DNA of 64,000 bases from Spongiibacter nanhainus (GCF_016132545.1 NZ_CP066167.1:709001-773000), one strand, 5' to 3'; counted from the stretch's first letter, positions 45,270 to 54,666 are shown. The notes: generated by a model not told the origin, from the letters alone. A program made the numbers and translations.

Positions 45270-45662
45270 TTAGTGGCTAATCATCCACGGCCGCTGTGAT
45301 GGAAAAATCTTGCTGCCATCCGCCAGTAATACCGCTTTTTGACTCAGCGCGCTGCGATCTGCCTCCGGTGAACCGTGGGATTTACAGCCACACGAGGCGT
45401 GCTGCTGGGTCCAGATTTTGCGTTCCTGAGCTTCTGCGCGGCTGTCCACGGTGGAGTGCCTGGGCGCATGTCTGGAGGCCTCGTTGGCGGCCTCTGCTTT
45501 GCGGCGCTCCGGCGCCATGGCCAGTATCTCTGGCGGGATCATCACCACCCGCGCACTCTGTTTTCCGCACTGGGGGCATGGGCAGGGCATGTGCGCCCTG
45601 TCCATGCTGGCCAGCTCGTGGAACAGCCCGTGCTCCTGACATTTATAGTCGTAGACTGGCAT
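45270..45662 (-). CDS. fmdB: FmdB-family zinc-ribbon protein
   Basis: The 130-residue product has the FmdB N-terminus MPVYDYKCQEHGLFHELASM, then the second half of a zinc ribbon CPCPQCGKQ and a charged C-terminal tail with one CGC. In Methylophilus, FmdB is encoded next to formamidase FmdA and was proposed to regulate it. Here it is likewise 10 bp after fmdA. The role is not established. Confidence 0.9.
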   Translation of the reverse strand: MPVYDYKCQEHGLFHELASMDRAHMPCPCPQCGKQSARVVMIPPEILAMAPERRKAEAANEASRHAPRHSTVDSRAEAQERKIWTQQHASCGCKSHGSPEADRSALSQKAVLLADGSKIFPSQRPWMISH

Positions 45663-45672
45663 TGTTAACTCC

Positions 45673-46902
45673 TTACTTGTCCGGTGACAGTGGCACGTCG
45701 ACGCTGCCGTCCAGTTCGACGGTGGGGCCGTCGGCAGTGGGGTTCACGTCGAACTCAAAGATATCGGTGGGCAACCACAATGTGGCGCAGGCATTGGGTA
45801 TATCTACCACGCCGCTGATATGTCCCTGCACCGGCGCCACGCCGAGAATGGCGTAAGCCTGAGCTTTGGTATAGCCAAACTTGGTAAGATACTCAATGGC
45901 GTTGAGACAGGCCTGGCGGTAAGCCACGTGCACGTCCAGGTAGTGTTGCTTGCCGTACTCGTCGACCGAAATCCCTTCAAAAATCAGATAGTCGTCGTAC
46001 TTGGGCGTGATGGGGCTGGGCTTGAAGATGGGGTTTTTGATGCCGTACTTGGACATGCCTTCTTTTACCAGGCTGACCCGCATATGAATCCAGCCGGCCA
46101 TTTCGATGGCGCCGCAGAAGGTAATTTCGCCGTCGCCCTGGCTAAAGTGAAGGTCGCCCACACTCAGGCCAGCGTCTTTAACGTAGACCGGGAAGTATAC
46201 TTTTGAGCCCCGGGACAAGTCTTTGATATCGCAGTTACCACCGTGCTCCCGAGGCGGAACGGTACGTGCCCCTTCGGCGGCGGCCGCTTTGGCGGCGTCA
46301 CCGGTCATTTTACCCATGTGGGCGGTGTCGGCGTAGGGCAGGGTAGCCAGTTCGGGAACTCGCTCGGGGTCGGTGTCCACCAGGGCTTTTTCCCGGGTGT
46401 TCCACTCATTGAGCATCTCCTTGGAGGGCAGACAGCCGATCAGCCCCGGGTGAATCAAACCGGCAAACTCCACGCCGGGTACGTGGCGGGATTTGGTGAA
46501 CATGCCGTTGAAATCCCAGATGGATTTCTGCGCTTCGGGGAAGTGCTCGGTCAAAAAGCCGCCGCCATTTTGCTTGGAGAAGAAACCATTGAAACCCCAC
46601 TGGCTTTCATCAAAGGCGCCGATATCGAGTATCTCTACCACCAGCAAGTCGCCGGGCTCGGCGCCTTCTACCCCCACTGGGCCCGAGAGAAAGTGCACTT
46701 TACTCAGGTCTACGTCCCGGACGTCGTCAGCGGAATCGTTGTTCTCAATCTGCCCGCCGGTCCAGTCCACACACTCAATGATAAAGTCGTCGCCGGGCTT
46801 GACCATGGCAGCCATGGGGATGTCTGGGTGCCAGCGGTTGTGGATCATCTCGTTGTCGTAGGCAGACTTACTAAGATCAACTTTTATAATGGTTTCGGCC
46901 AT
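45673..46902 (-). CDS. fmdA: Formamidase
   Basis: FmdA hydrolyses formamide (and weakly acetamide) to ammonium and formate. The 409-residue product is in the acetamidase/formamidase family: IKVDLSKSAYDNEMIHNRWHPDIPM at the start, SGPVGVEGAEPGDLLVVEILDI, the motif GGNCDIKDLSRGSKVYFPVYVKDAGLSVGDLHFSQGDGEITF with acidic metal or catalytic residues, and PNACATLWLPTDIFEFDV. It follows amiB after a 307-bp gap that holds a palindrome, so fmdAB may have its own promoter. GGAGAAC precedes the ATG. Confidence 0.95.
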   Translation of the reverse strand: MAETIIKVDLSKSAYDNEMIHNRWHPDIPMAAMVKPGDDFIIECVDWTGGQIENNDSADDVRDVDLSKVHFLSGPVGVEGAEPGDLLVVEILDIGAFDESQWGFNGFFSKQNGGGFLTEHFPEAQKSIWDFNGMFTKSRHVPGVEFAGLIHPGLIGCLPSKEMLNEWNTREKALVDTDPERVPELATLPYADTAHMGKMTGDAAKAAAAEGARTVPPREHGGNCDIKDLSRGSKVYFPVYVKDAGLSVGDLHFSQGDGEITFCGAIEMAGWIHMRVSLVKEGMSKYGIKNPIFKPSPITPKYDDYLIFEGISVDEYGKQHYLDVHVAYRQACLNAIEYLTKFGYTKAQAYAILGVAPVQGHISGVVDIPNACATLWLPTDIFEFDVNPTADGPTVELDGSVDVPLSPDK

Positions 46903-47209
46903 AACAGTTCTCCTGATAGCAGAGGAAAGTCCGGCAAAGCAGCGTCGTCATGGCGGTGCTCAGCGGGGAAGAATTTGAAGCTCTACTATCTAAAAACCGC
47001 GCTTGCATCACCATTCGGCAACCGACCGGGGGCTTTACGTCAATTGACGTAGATAAGGCAGAAATGCGCCAAGCAGCCATACTGAAACGGCCTGCGAACG
47101 GGACAATGACAACAGGACGAGGGAGGACGAATCAGTGGTGATGACCTCGATAATTTCAACATAGTAGGATCGTTTTGATGGACGTTGTGTCCGGGGTTGT
47201 GAACAGGCC
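46903..47209 (-). other. Gap between amiB and fmdA
   Basis: These 307 bp have no convincing gene. They hold the 16-bp palindrome at 47036-47051 and the fmdA ribosome site. The size of the gap inside an otherwise tight operon suggests an internal promoter. Confidence 0.6.
47036..47051. promoter_or_regulatory. 16-bp perfect palindrome upstream of fmdA
   Basis: TACGTCAATTGACGTA is fully self-complementary and lies about 135-150 bp before the fmdA start. TTGACG within it could also serve as a -35 element. It is a candidate operator for fmdAB. Confidence 0.55.
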
Positions 47210-48274
47210 CTAGACGGATGGGGCGGGCTGCACTGTCAGGGTATCGCCGGTCAGAGAGACGGAAAACTCAGTCGCACTGGGTGCGGCTAACATGGCTTTG
47301 GCTAGGCTGGGCTCCAGGGTTTTCCGGAGGCGGCGGGCCAGATCCCGGGCGCCAAACCTGGGGTCGTATCGCTGCAGTATAAAACGCCGGCTGGCGTCGT
47401 CGAGTTCCAAGTCGACACCTCGCTTCTGCAGTCGATGGCGCAATTTTTCCAGCTCGATGTCCAGCAGCGCTGGCAGCTCGGCCTCCCCCAGCCGTCGATA
47501 GGTAAGGATACGGTCGATGCGGTTGATAAACTCGGGATCAAAGCGCTGGTGAAGTGCCTTGTCCAGAGCCTTGTCCTGGGGGCGATGAGTGCGGCCTGCG
47601 CTGGTCAGTGCCCTCAATGCGCGCTTCCAAGGCCTGTCAGTATAAGTGGCTTCCTGTATTTGCTTGGCACCGACGTTACTGGTCAAAAACAGCAGGCTGT
47701 TGCGGAAGTCAATGTGACGATTGCCGGAGGCCAGGTGCAGCCGGCCCCGTTCCAGCACATTCATCAGGGCGCGAATCACTTCGTCGCTACCTTTCTCCAG
47801 CTCGTCGAAAAGCACAATGCCGGGTTTGCTGAAGCTGCCCTTAATCAGGGACTCATCTAGCAGGGTCTGGCTTTCTTTGCTGCCCACATAGCCAGGCGGC
47901 GCGCCGGTGAGAGAGGCGGCATAGTGGGATTGTGAGAGGGTGTTCATGTCGATACGGCAGACGGCGTCTTTGCTGCCGTGGATCGCTTCGGCAAGCAAGC
48001 GCACCGTTTCGGTTTTGCCGGTGCCGGTAGGGCCCAGCAACAGGGATACGGCCAGCGGTCGGTCGCTGTCGACAATGTCGGCTTTGACGATATGCAGCAT
48101 ATCATCAAGGGCATCCAGCACGGTTTTCTGGCCCACAATCCGCGACCGCAGCTTTGCCATTACAGCATCTGGCTCGAAGACAAAGCGGGAGACCCGTATA
48201 TCCTTGACTCGGTAGTCGGGGCTGCTGGCTATTTGCCGCTCTTGCTCGGCAAGGCGGTCGTTAATAAAGGGCAC
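47210..48274 (-). CDS. amiB: AmiB-like Clp/AAA+ ATPase
   Basis: The 354-residue product is a single AAA+ module of the ClpA/ClpB D2 type: Walker A GPTGTGKTETV, Walker B IVLFDELEKG, sensor-1 LLFLTSNVG, the box FDPEFINRIDRI and a Clp C-terminal small domain with YDPRFGARDLARRL. The central GYVGSKE loop matches the Clp pore loop. It lacks an N-domain and no ClpP partner is nearby. In Pseudomonas aeruginosa a similar ATPase, AmiB, lies directly after amiE in the amidase operon, as here, so I assign it by similarity and position. Its function in amide use is not known. Confidence 0.82.
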   Translation of the reverse strand: MPFINDRLAEQERQIASSPDYRVKDIRVSRFVFEPDAVMAKLRSRIVGQKTVLDALDDMLHIVKADIVDSDRPLAVSLLLGPTGTGKTETVRLLAEAIHGSKDAVCRIDMNTLSQSHYAASLTGAPPGYVGSKESQTLLDESLIKGSFSKPGIVLFDELEKGSDEVIRALMNVLERGRLHLASGNRHIDFRNSLLFLTSNVGAKQIQEATYTDRPWKRALRALTSAGRTHRPQDKALDKALHQRFDPEFINRIDRILTYRRLGEAELPALLDIELEKLRHRLQKRGVDLELDDASRRFILQRYDPRFGARDLARRLRKTLEPSLAKAMLAAPSATEFSVSLTGDTLTVQPAPSV

Positions 48275-48300
48275 CGTACTGCTTCATTTGGTCTGAGAAT

Positions 48301-49344
48301 TTAGCCCGCCTCCTGCTCTTTACCCTCCACTGGGAGCTCGCCCACCGGGCATTGGGCTACACCGATGGTGGAGCGGGTGATGGACTCTACCTGCTCCTGA
48401 GTGGCTTTGGCATCCATCACCCAGCTGCGATAAAAATCGAAGGGGCAATCGGCAATGCCTTTGTCGCCATCGCCGGAGTTGTAGACTCCCGAGTAACCGC
48501 GGTGCAGCAGTTTAAATAGATGGTTCTGCGATTGGTCATTGGCGCGGGCGTCACGAATCTGGCTGACAGAAAGCTGTGCATACTGTACGCCCATATCCTC
48601 CTCGCCACACTCGCCCAATGTGCGACCGTCAAAGCCGATTACGGCGGAGTGGCCAAAGTAGGAATACACGCCGTCAAAGCCAGTGGCGTTGGCGACCGCC
48701 ACGTAGCTGTTGTTGGCCCAGGCCATGGTTTTGGCCATCATGATCTGCTGTTCCTTGGCGGGGTACATATAGCCCTGGCAGCGGATAATCAGCTCGGCGC
48801 CCTTCATGGCGCAGTCTCGCCAGATCTCAGGGTAGTTGCCGTCGTCACAGATGATCAGACTGATTTTAAGGCCCTTGGGCCCTTCGGAGACGTAGGTGGT
48901 GTCGCCGGGATACCAGCCTTCGATCGGACACCAGGGAATACATTTGCGGTACTTCTGAACGATCTCGCCGTGATTGTTGATTAGCACCAGAGTGTTGTAG
49001 GGCGCCTTGTTGGGATGGTCTTCATGGCGCTCACCGGTGAGGGAAAACACGCCCCAGGTATTGGCTTCCCGGCAGGCGGCGGCAAAGATGTCAGTCTCCT
49101 CGCCGGGAATGGTGGCGGCGGTGGCCATCATTTCATCCGGGTCGTACATGATGCCCATGGTGCTGTATTCGGGGAATATCACCAGATCCATGCCGGGCAG
49201 ACCGACCTTCATACCCTTGATCATTTCGGCGATGTCCCGGGCATTGCTCAAGACTTCGGCCTTGGTGTGCAGGCGGGGCATATTGTAATTGACCACCGCC
49301 ACGCCGACGGTATCGTCACTGCTGGAAATATCACCGTGTCGCAT
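48301..49344 (-). CDS. amiE: Aliphatic amidase
   Basis: AmiE hydrolyses short aliphatic amides such as acetamide and propionamide to ammonium and acid. The 347-residue product has the nitrilase-superfamily triad at the same numbering as the Pseudomonas enzyme: Glu59 (FPEY), Lys134 and Cys166 (ICDDGNYPE). The start [20 protein letters not shown] is the family N-terminus, and the length is normal. It lies between the ABC importer genes and amiB. Confidence 0.97.
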   Translation of the reverse strand: MRHGDISSSDDTVGVAVVNYNMPRLHTKAEVLSNARDIAEMIKGMKVGLPGMDLVIFPEYSTMGIMYDPDEMMATAATIPGEETDIFAAACREANTWGVFSLTGERHEDHPNKAPYNTLVLINNHGEIVQKYRKCIPWCPIEGWYPGDTTYVSEGPKGLKISLIICDDGNYPEIWRDCAMKGAELIIRCQGYMYPAKEQQIMMAKTMAWANNSYVAVANATGFDGVYSYFGHSAVIGFDGRTLGECGEEDMGVQYAQLSVSQIRDARANDQSQNHLFKLLHRGYSGVYNSGDGDKGIADCPFDFYRSWVMDAKATQEQVESITRSTIGVAQCPVGELPVEGKEQEAG

Positions 49345-49387
49345 AGTGCTCTCCGTTTATCGAGTATCGAGATAAGTTCTAGGGGGC

Positions 49388-50077
49388 TTACACCGAGAGA
49401 TAGGCTTTGATCTTGTCGGTATCGACCTCGTCCCGGGTGTTTTCGTGAATAAAGTTGCCCTTGTCGATGACGATAATCCGGTCCGCCACCGTCATGGTGA
49501 AGCTCAGCACCTGCTCCGAGACCACAATGGTGATGTCGCGGAGCTTTTTGATTTCGTTAAGAACATTGGCGATATCTTTAATGATGGAGGGCTGGATGCC
49601 CTCGGTGGGCTCATCCAACAGCAAGACCTTGGGATTGGTGACCAGCGCCCGCGCTATGGCGAGCTGTTGCTGTTGCCCCCCTGACAAATTACCGCCTTTG
49701 CGTTTACGCATCTCCGCCAGTACCGGGAACAGCGCGTAAATATCGTCGGGAATACGTTTTAGCTTGGAGACGTTCATGCCGGTCTCAATATTTTCCTGCA
49801 CGGTGAGGTTGGGGAAAATCATCCGCCCTTGTGGCACGTAGGCAAGGCCGCTCTGCACCCGTTGGAAGCTCTCCTTCTTGGTGACATCGTCGCCATCGAC
49901 GCTAATGCTGCCACCAGAATTGGGCATAACTCCGATCAGGGACTTAAACAGCGTGGTTTTACCCATCCCGTTGCGGCCCATAATGGCCAGAGTTTGGTTT
50001 TTGGGCACTTCAAAGTTAAGGCCATGGATGACTTCGCTTTGGCCGTAACTGACTTTTAAATTTTCGACATTTAACAT
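49388..50077 (-). CDS. urtE: Urea/amide ABC importer ATPase, UrtE type
   Basis: The 229-residue product is the LivF/UrtE-type ATPase: Walker A GRNGMGKTT, signature LSGGQQQQLAIARAL, Walker B LLLDEPTEGIQPSI. The EGIQPSI variant is typical of UrtE. It energises import with UrtD through the permeases UrtB and UrtC. It lies 43 bp before amiE. Confidence 0.92.
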   Translation of the reverse strand: MLNVENLKVSYGQSEVIHGLNFEVPKNQTLAIMGRNGMGKTTLFKSLIGVMPNSGGSISVDGDDVTKKESFQRVQSGLAYVPQGRMIFPNLTVQENIETGMNVSKLKRIPDDIYALFPVLAEMRKRKGGNLSGGQQQQLAIARALVTNPKVLLLDEPTEGIQPSIIKDIANVLNEIKKLRDITIVVSEQVLSFTMTVADRIIVIDKGNFIHENTRDEVDTDKIKAYLSV

Positions 50078-50144
50078 GGGGGTATCCTTCTGCTCAGTTC
50101 TTGCAGCTCAATTCTTGGGCCTTGTGGCGCAGCCAGTCGGGTAA

Positions 50145-50897
50145 CTAGTGGCCCAGGTAAACTTCTACAACGTTGGGATCCTTCTGAACGTCTTCCATGG
50201 GGCCGGCGGCAAGGATTTTTCCCTGGTGGAGTACAGTTACTTTGTGGGCGATGCGGGCGACAAACTCCATATCGTGTTCGATAACCAGCACCGAGCGACC
50301 ACTACTGATTTTGTTGAGCAGCTCGGCGGTTTGCTCCCGCTCCTTCACACTCATACCGGCGACGGGTTCGTCCAACATCAGTAGTTGTGGGTCCTGGATC
50401 AGCAGCATGCCGATCTCCAGCCACTGTTTTTGACCGTGACTGAGCAGGGCGGCCTCGGTATCGATAAAGTCCTCCAGCATGATTTCGGCGGCGATTTCCC
50501 GGACCTTGCTATCCACCTCGTCATCCCGTTGGAAAACCAGCGAGCCAAACACCCCGCGGCCCCTGGGGAAGGACACCTCTAGATTCTCGTAGACCGAGAG
50601 GTTTTCGTAGATCGATGGGGTTTGGAATTTGCGGCCAACGCCGGCCCGGACAATTTCGTGCTCGGCTAGTTTGGTCAGTTCCTTGTTCATAAACTTGATG
50701 CTGCCGGAAGTGGCTTTGGTCTTGCCGCAGATCAAATCCAGTACGGTGGTCTTGCCGGCGCCATTGGGGCCGATGACGACATGCAGCTCGTTCTTGTCCA
50801 GGTAAAAATTCAAACCGTCCACGGCCTTGAAGCCGTCGAATGACACCGTCAGATCTTCGATCGACAGGGTAAAATCGGTGTTGGTGCTCATATTCAT
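50145..50897 (-). CDS. urtD: Urea/amide ABC importer ATPase, UrtD type
   Basis: The 250-residue product is the LivG/UrtD-type ATPase: GPNGAGKTT Walker A, LSHGQKQWLEIGMLL (a modified signature characteristic of UrtD), Walker B LLMLDEPVAGMS. Partner of UrtE in the importer. Confidence 0.93.
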   Translation of the reverse strand: MNMSTNTDFTLSIEDLTVSFDGFKAVDGLNFYLDKNELHVVIGPNGAGKTTVLDLICGKTKATSGSIKFMNKELTKLAEHEIVRAGVGRKFQTPSIYENLSVYENLEVSFPRGRGVFGSLVFQRDDEVDSKVREIAAEIMLEDFIDTEAALLSHGQKQWLEIGMLLIQDPQLLMLDEPVAGMSVKEREQTAELLNKISSGRSVLVIEHDMEFVARIAHKVTVLHQGKILAAGPMEDVQKDPNVVEVYLGH

Positions 50898-50949
50898 AAT
50901 GTTCTCCTGAAGGCTTTGGGCTGATTGATACGGCTTAGGTCGATCTTAA

Positions 50950-52101
50950 TCAGCTGGTGCCCTCGAGTTTTTGATCGCTCAAGGTATTCGGAGACTTGTC
51001 GAAGAAGCGAGTGATAAAGCTGAAGCGCTTTTTGACCAGGTGTCCGTAGTCTTCCCACAGCCCGGCCAGGCCATTGGGGAAGAACATCACCACGGCGATA
51101 AACAGACCGCCCATCAGGAACAGCCACAGCTCGGGGAAGGTTTCCGAGAAGGCGGTCTTACCAAAGTTGATCAGTAGACATCCGTAGACCGCGCCGATCA
51201 GCGACATCCGACCGCCCACTGCGGCAAAGATAACCATCTCAATGGAAGGCACGATGCCGACGAAGGAAGGCGACATAAAGCCGACAACCAAGGTAAACAT
51301 GGCGCCGCCGACCGCAGAGATAGCGGCGGCGACACAGAAAATAAAGATTTTGAAGTTGGCGACGTCATAGCCGGAGAAGCGCACTCGGTCTTCTTTATCC
51401 CGCATTGCCAGCAACAGGCGGCCAAACTTACTGGTGAGGATATAGCGTCCCCCCATGACGGCGGCGATAAGCAGGAAGCAGGTGATGTAGTAGAACACCA
51501 GCTTGGCGGTGTCCGAAGTGATATCCATACCTTTCAGAGTGCGCAGGTCAGTGATGCCGTTAATGCCGCCGGTATAACCCTGCTGGCCAACGATGAGCAC
51601 CGTGAGGATCAGGGAGATAACCTGGGTGATAATGGCAAAATACACCCCGCCCACCCGGCGTTTAAACATCGCTACGCCAATGATGTAGGCAAATAGGGTA
51701 GGTACGACCAGGATGGCGATCAGGGTAAAGGTCAGGCTGTTGAAGGGCTCCCAAAACCACGGCAGCGCCGTTAGCTGGTTCCAGTCCATAAAGTCGGGAA
51801 TACCGGGGGTGGACTGAATGGCCGTGGCCTCTGGTGTAGACGCCTCCAGCTTAAGGAACATGGCCATCGCATAGCCGCCAAGGCCAAAGAAGATACCCTG
51901 CCCTAAACTCAGTGTGCCGCCGTAACCCCACAATAGGACTAGGCTGATCGCTGGAAATGCATAAGTTAAGTATTTGGCAACCAGATTGAGCCGAAAGGCA
52001 TCAAGGAACAGCGGAAACACCACCAGTATTATCGCTGAAAGTATTAGCAGGGCGGTGGTGCCGCTTTTGCCGCCCAGTACTTTTTCGTAAAAGAAGTTCA
52101 T
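50950..52101 (-). CDS. urtC: Urea/amide ABC importer permease, UrtC type
   Basis: The 384-residue product is a LivM/UrtC-type permease with about 10 helices: LLWGYGGTLSLGQGIFFGLGGYAMAMFLKLE near the start, RRVGGVYFAIITQVISLIL in the middle and the EAA-like loop region RFSGYDVANFKIF. I prefer the ATG ending at 52101 (MNFFYEKVLG), preceded by GAGAGA, over the longer frame. Confidence 0.92.
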   Translation of the reverse strand: MNFFYEKVLGGKSGTTALLILSAIILVVFPLFLDAFRLNLVAKYLTYAFPAISLVLLWGYGGTLSLGQGIFFGLGGYAMAMFLKLEASTPEATAIQSTPGIPDFMDWNQLTALPWFWEPFNSLTFTLIAILVVPTLFAYIIGVAMFKRRVGGVYFAIITQVISLILTVLIVGQQGYTGGINGITDLRTLKGMDITSDTAKLVFYYITCFLLIAAVMGGRYILTSKFGRLLLAMRDKEDRVRFSGYDVANFKIFIFCVAAAISAVGGAMFTLVVGFMSPSFVGIVPSIEMVIFAAVGGRMSLIGAVYGCLLINFGKTAFSETFPELWLFLMGGLFIAVVMFFPNGLAGLWEDYGHLVKKRFSFITRFFDKSPNTLSDQKLEGTS

Positions 52102-52164
52102 ATCTCTCTCCCAATAACGGTTCGCGGCCAATGCCCGGGATGGGCCCGCGAGAAAGGCCCGCGA

Positions 52165-53088
52165 TTAGCGGCGGACCTTGCTGGCAAATAGACCCTCGGG
52201 CTTAAACATCAAGATGATGACCAGAGTCAGTAGGGTGAATACCTTGGCCATGGAGCCGCTGATAAAGAACTCCAGAATGGATTGTGCTTGAGCGATGGAG
52301 AAGGCCGATGCAATTGTGCCCAGTAGGCTGGCTGCGCCGCCAAAGACCACCACCATAAACGTGTCGACAATGTACAGGGTGCCCGTGGTGGGGCCGGTTG
52401 AAGCAATGGTGGTAAAGGCCGCACCGGCTACACCGGCGATGCCACAGCCCAACGCAAAGGTCATGCGGTCAACGTTTTTGGTGTTGATACCCACTGCACC
52501 ACTCATCAGACGGTTTTGGGTAGTGGCGCGTACTTTTAAGCCCCAGGATGATTTAAACATCAGATAGAACACACCCAAGGTGATGAACAGGGTCAGGCCC
52601 AGTACGAACATGCCGTTGATGGGAATGTCGATCATGTCGGTGGGTTGCAGCGAGCCCATCAGCCAGTCGGGCAGAGTGGGGCTAACTTCCCGGGCACCGA
52701 AGATGGAGCGGTAACCCTGCTGCATAATCAGGCTCAGACCCCAGGTCGCCAGCAGCGTATCCAGCGGTCTTTTGTAGAGAAATCGTATTAACGCAAATTC
52801 GGCGATATAGCCCAGTATCGCGGCGACAAAGAACGCGGCGACAATGGCAAAGACGAAGTAGTACGGCATAAAACTGGGAAAGTAATTCTCGGTAAGGCTT
52901 GAAAGCAGGTAGGTGGTGTAGGCCCCTGCCGCCATAAATTCACCGTGGGCCATATTGATCACGCCCATTTGGCCAAAGATGATGGCCAGTCCTAACGCCA
53001 TAAGTAAGAGGACGCTGAACAAACTGATGCCGGCAAACCCCTGCATGGCGAAAATCGCACCTAACTCGCTGTATGTATATCCAAACAT
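52165..53088 (-). CDS. urtB: Urea/amide ABC importer permease, UrtB type
   Basis: The 307-residue product is a LivH/UrtB-type permease with about 8 helices: GLAIIFGQMGVINMAHGEFMAAGAYTTYLL (the motif of the family), RPLDTLLATWGLSLIMQQGYR, and GCGIAGVAGAAF. UrtB and UrtC form the membrane pore. Confidence 0.93.
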   Translation of the reverse strand: MFGYTYSELGAIFAMQGFAGISLFSVLLLMALGLAIIFGQMGVINMAHGEFMAAGAYTTYLLSSLTENYFPSFMPYYFVFAIVAAFFVAAILGYIAEFALIRFLYKRPLDTLLATWGLSLIMQQGYRSIFGAREVSPTLPDWLMGSLQPTDMIDIPINGMFVLGLTLFITLGVFYLMFKSSWGLKVRATTQNRLMSGAVGINTKNVDRMTFALGCGIAGVAGAAFTTIASTGPTTGTLYIVDTFMVVVFGGAASLLGTIASAFSIAQAQSILEFFISGSMAKVFTLLTLVIILMFKPEGLFASKVRR

Positions 53089-53178
53089 GGTGGCGTCCTC
53101 TAAAAACGCGTGTACTTAACTGATCTTTTGAACGTATCGCGTGGGGCCTGGCTGACCCGGCGATGTCGGAAATAAGTG

Positions 53179-53220
53179 GGCGGACTGGTCCTTGTCCGCC
53201 CCTTGGCTGAGTGCTCAGCC
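53179..53220 (-). promoter_or_regulatory. Two hairpins between urtA and urtB
   Basis: Arms GGCGGAC/GTCCGCC with an eight-base loop (53179-53200) and GGCTGAG/CTCAGCC with a two-base loop (53205-53220), 16-57 bp after the urtA stop. With no T-run they look like mRNA stabilisers that allow more binding protein than permease to be made. Confidence 0.6.
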
Positions 53221-53235
53221 GTAGTGCCGGAGGGC

Positions 53236-54477
53236 TTACTGGTAACCTTCGGGGAAAGGATCGGGCTCGATCAGGTCAGAGGTGTAAACCACTTCAGCCT
53301 GGCCGTCTTTCTTCCATTTACCTACGCGTGCTTTGCTCCACAAGTGGTGGTTGGGGTGCAGTTTTACGTAGCCTTCAGGCGCGGTATCCAGCTCGATTTC
53401 ACCAGACTCAGAGACTTCTACCACTTTGTCGACGTCGAAGGAGCCGGCTTTTTCCACTGCAGCCTTCCACAGCCAGGGGCCGAGATAGGCAGCTTGGGTC
53501 ACGTCACCGATCACACTGTCGTCGCCCCACATCTCTTTAAAGGCCTTAACAAACTTCTTGTTGTTCTCGTTGTCGAGACTTTGGAAGTACTTCATGATGG
53601 AGTAGAACCCTTCCAGGTTTTCACCACCGATACCCAGTACTTCGTCTTCGGTCACTGAGATGGTCAACAGGGTTTGCTTGTCGCTGGTGATGCCGGCGGC
53701 TTTGAGCTGTTTAAACCAGGCCACGTTAGAGCCACCCACCACCGCGGCGTAGATCACGTCGGGCTTTTTCAGGCGGATTTTGTTGATGACCGAGCCAAAT
53801 TGGGTATCGCCCAGAGGCTTGTACTCTTCACCCACGACTTTGCCACCCAGCACGTTTTCAATGTGCTTGCGGGCGATTTTCATGGAAGTTCGCGGCCAGA
53901 TGTAGTCAGAACCAATCAGGTAGAAGGTTTTTGCCTTCTTCTCTTTGGCTACCCAGTTGAGACCGTCGAGAATCTGCTGGGTCGCTTCCTGGCCGGTGTA
54001 GATTACGTTGTGGGATTGTTCCAGTCCTTCGTAGAAGGTGGGGTAGTAAAGCAGACCGTTTTCTTTCTCAAAAACCGGCAGTGCCGCTTTCCGGGATGCC
54101 GAAGTCCAGCAGCCGAAGACCGCCGCGACCTTGTCTTTTACCAGCAGCTTGCGGCTTTTCTCGGCAAAGGTAGGCCAGTCACTGGCACCGTCTTCTTGGA
54201 TAATCTTAATTTGGCGGCCTAGCACGCCTCCCATTTCGTTGATTTGCTTGATGGCCAGTTTTTCTGCTTCCTGGGCACCGGTTTCACTGATTGCCATGGT
54301 GCCAGTCAGGGAGTGTAGAATCCCTACAGTGACCTCATCATCGGTCACTGCAAGGCCGGTAGTATTCACTTCGGCGAAGCAGAGCTGGGATGCCAGGATG
54401 GCCCCTGCCGGTATCATCGCCAGGCACTGAAGTACCTTGCGGCGCCCCCAGCGACGAAGCTCTCTTTGATCACGCAT
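53236..54477 (-). CDS. urtA: Urea/short-chain amide-binding protein, UrtA/FmdD type
   Basis: The 413-residue product is the periplasmic binding protein of the importer. It has a Tat-like signal (GRRKVLQ at Arg12-Arg13) and then VTVGILHSLTGTMAISETGAQEAEKLAIKQINEMGG, AVFGCWTSASRKAALPVFE and LLYYPTFYEGLEQSHNVIYTG, motifs shared by UrtA, FmdD and the amide sensor AmiC. Because the operon encodes amidases and no urease, short-chain amides are the more likely ligand. It is the first gene of the operon. Confidence 0.92.
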   Translation of the reverse strand: MRDQRELRRWGRRKVLQCLAMIPAGAILASQLCFAEVNTTGLAVTDDEVTVGILHSLTGTMAISETGAQEAEKLAIKQINEMGGVLGRQIKIIQEDGASDWPTFAEKSRKLLVKDKVAAVFGCWTSASRKAALPVFEKENGLLYYPTFYEGLEQSHNVIYTGQEATQQILDGLNWVAKEKKAKTFYLIGSDYIWPRTSMKIARKHIENVLGGKVVGEEYKPLGDTQFGSVINKIRLKKPDVIYAAVVGGSNVAWFKQLKAAGITSDKQTLLTISVTEDEVLGIGGENLEGFYSIMKYFQSLDNENNKKFVKAFKEMWGDDSVIGDVTQAAYLGPWLWKAAVEKAGSFDVDKVVEVSESGEIELDTAPEGYVKLHPNHHLWSKARVGKWKKDGQAEVVYTSDLIEPDPFPEGYQ

Positions 54478-54632
54478 TAGGTTGTCTCCTACGTTTGACG
54501 GGTTCGGTATCAGTCTCGGTATTTGCGATCAATAAGAAAATTCGCCGGATGCTCCCCCTCATTACGTTAGATGACGTATATCCCTCCAAGATGCCAATCG
54601 GTTAGTTTTCAGCCCAGTCAATGACCCACTTG

Positions 54633-54666
54633 TGGCAGCGTGCCAGGCCTAAAATAGGCATTGGCA
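54633..54666. promoter_or_regulatory. Nested inverted repeats in the divergent promoter region
   Basis: TGGCA-GCG-TGCCA (54633-54645) is followed by GCCTA-AAA-TAGGC (54647-54659) and a further TGGCA at 54662-54666, which pairs with the TGCCA. The half-site TGGCA/TGCCA occurs three times in 34 bp, a plausible binding site for the response regulator encoded at 58324. Confidence 0.5.

Noticed and set aside
46950-47141. 63-codon plus-strand frame between amiB and fmdA
   Set aside because: Crosses the palindrome, has no ribosome site and no family features.
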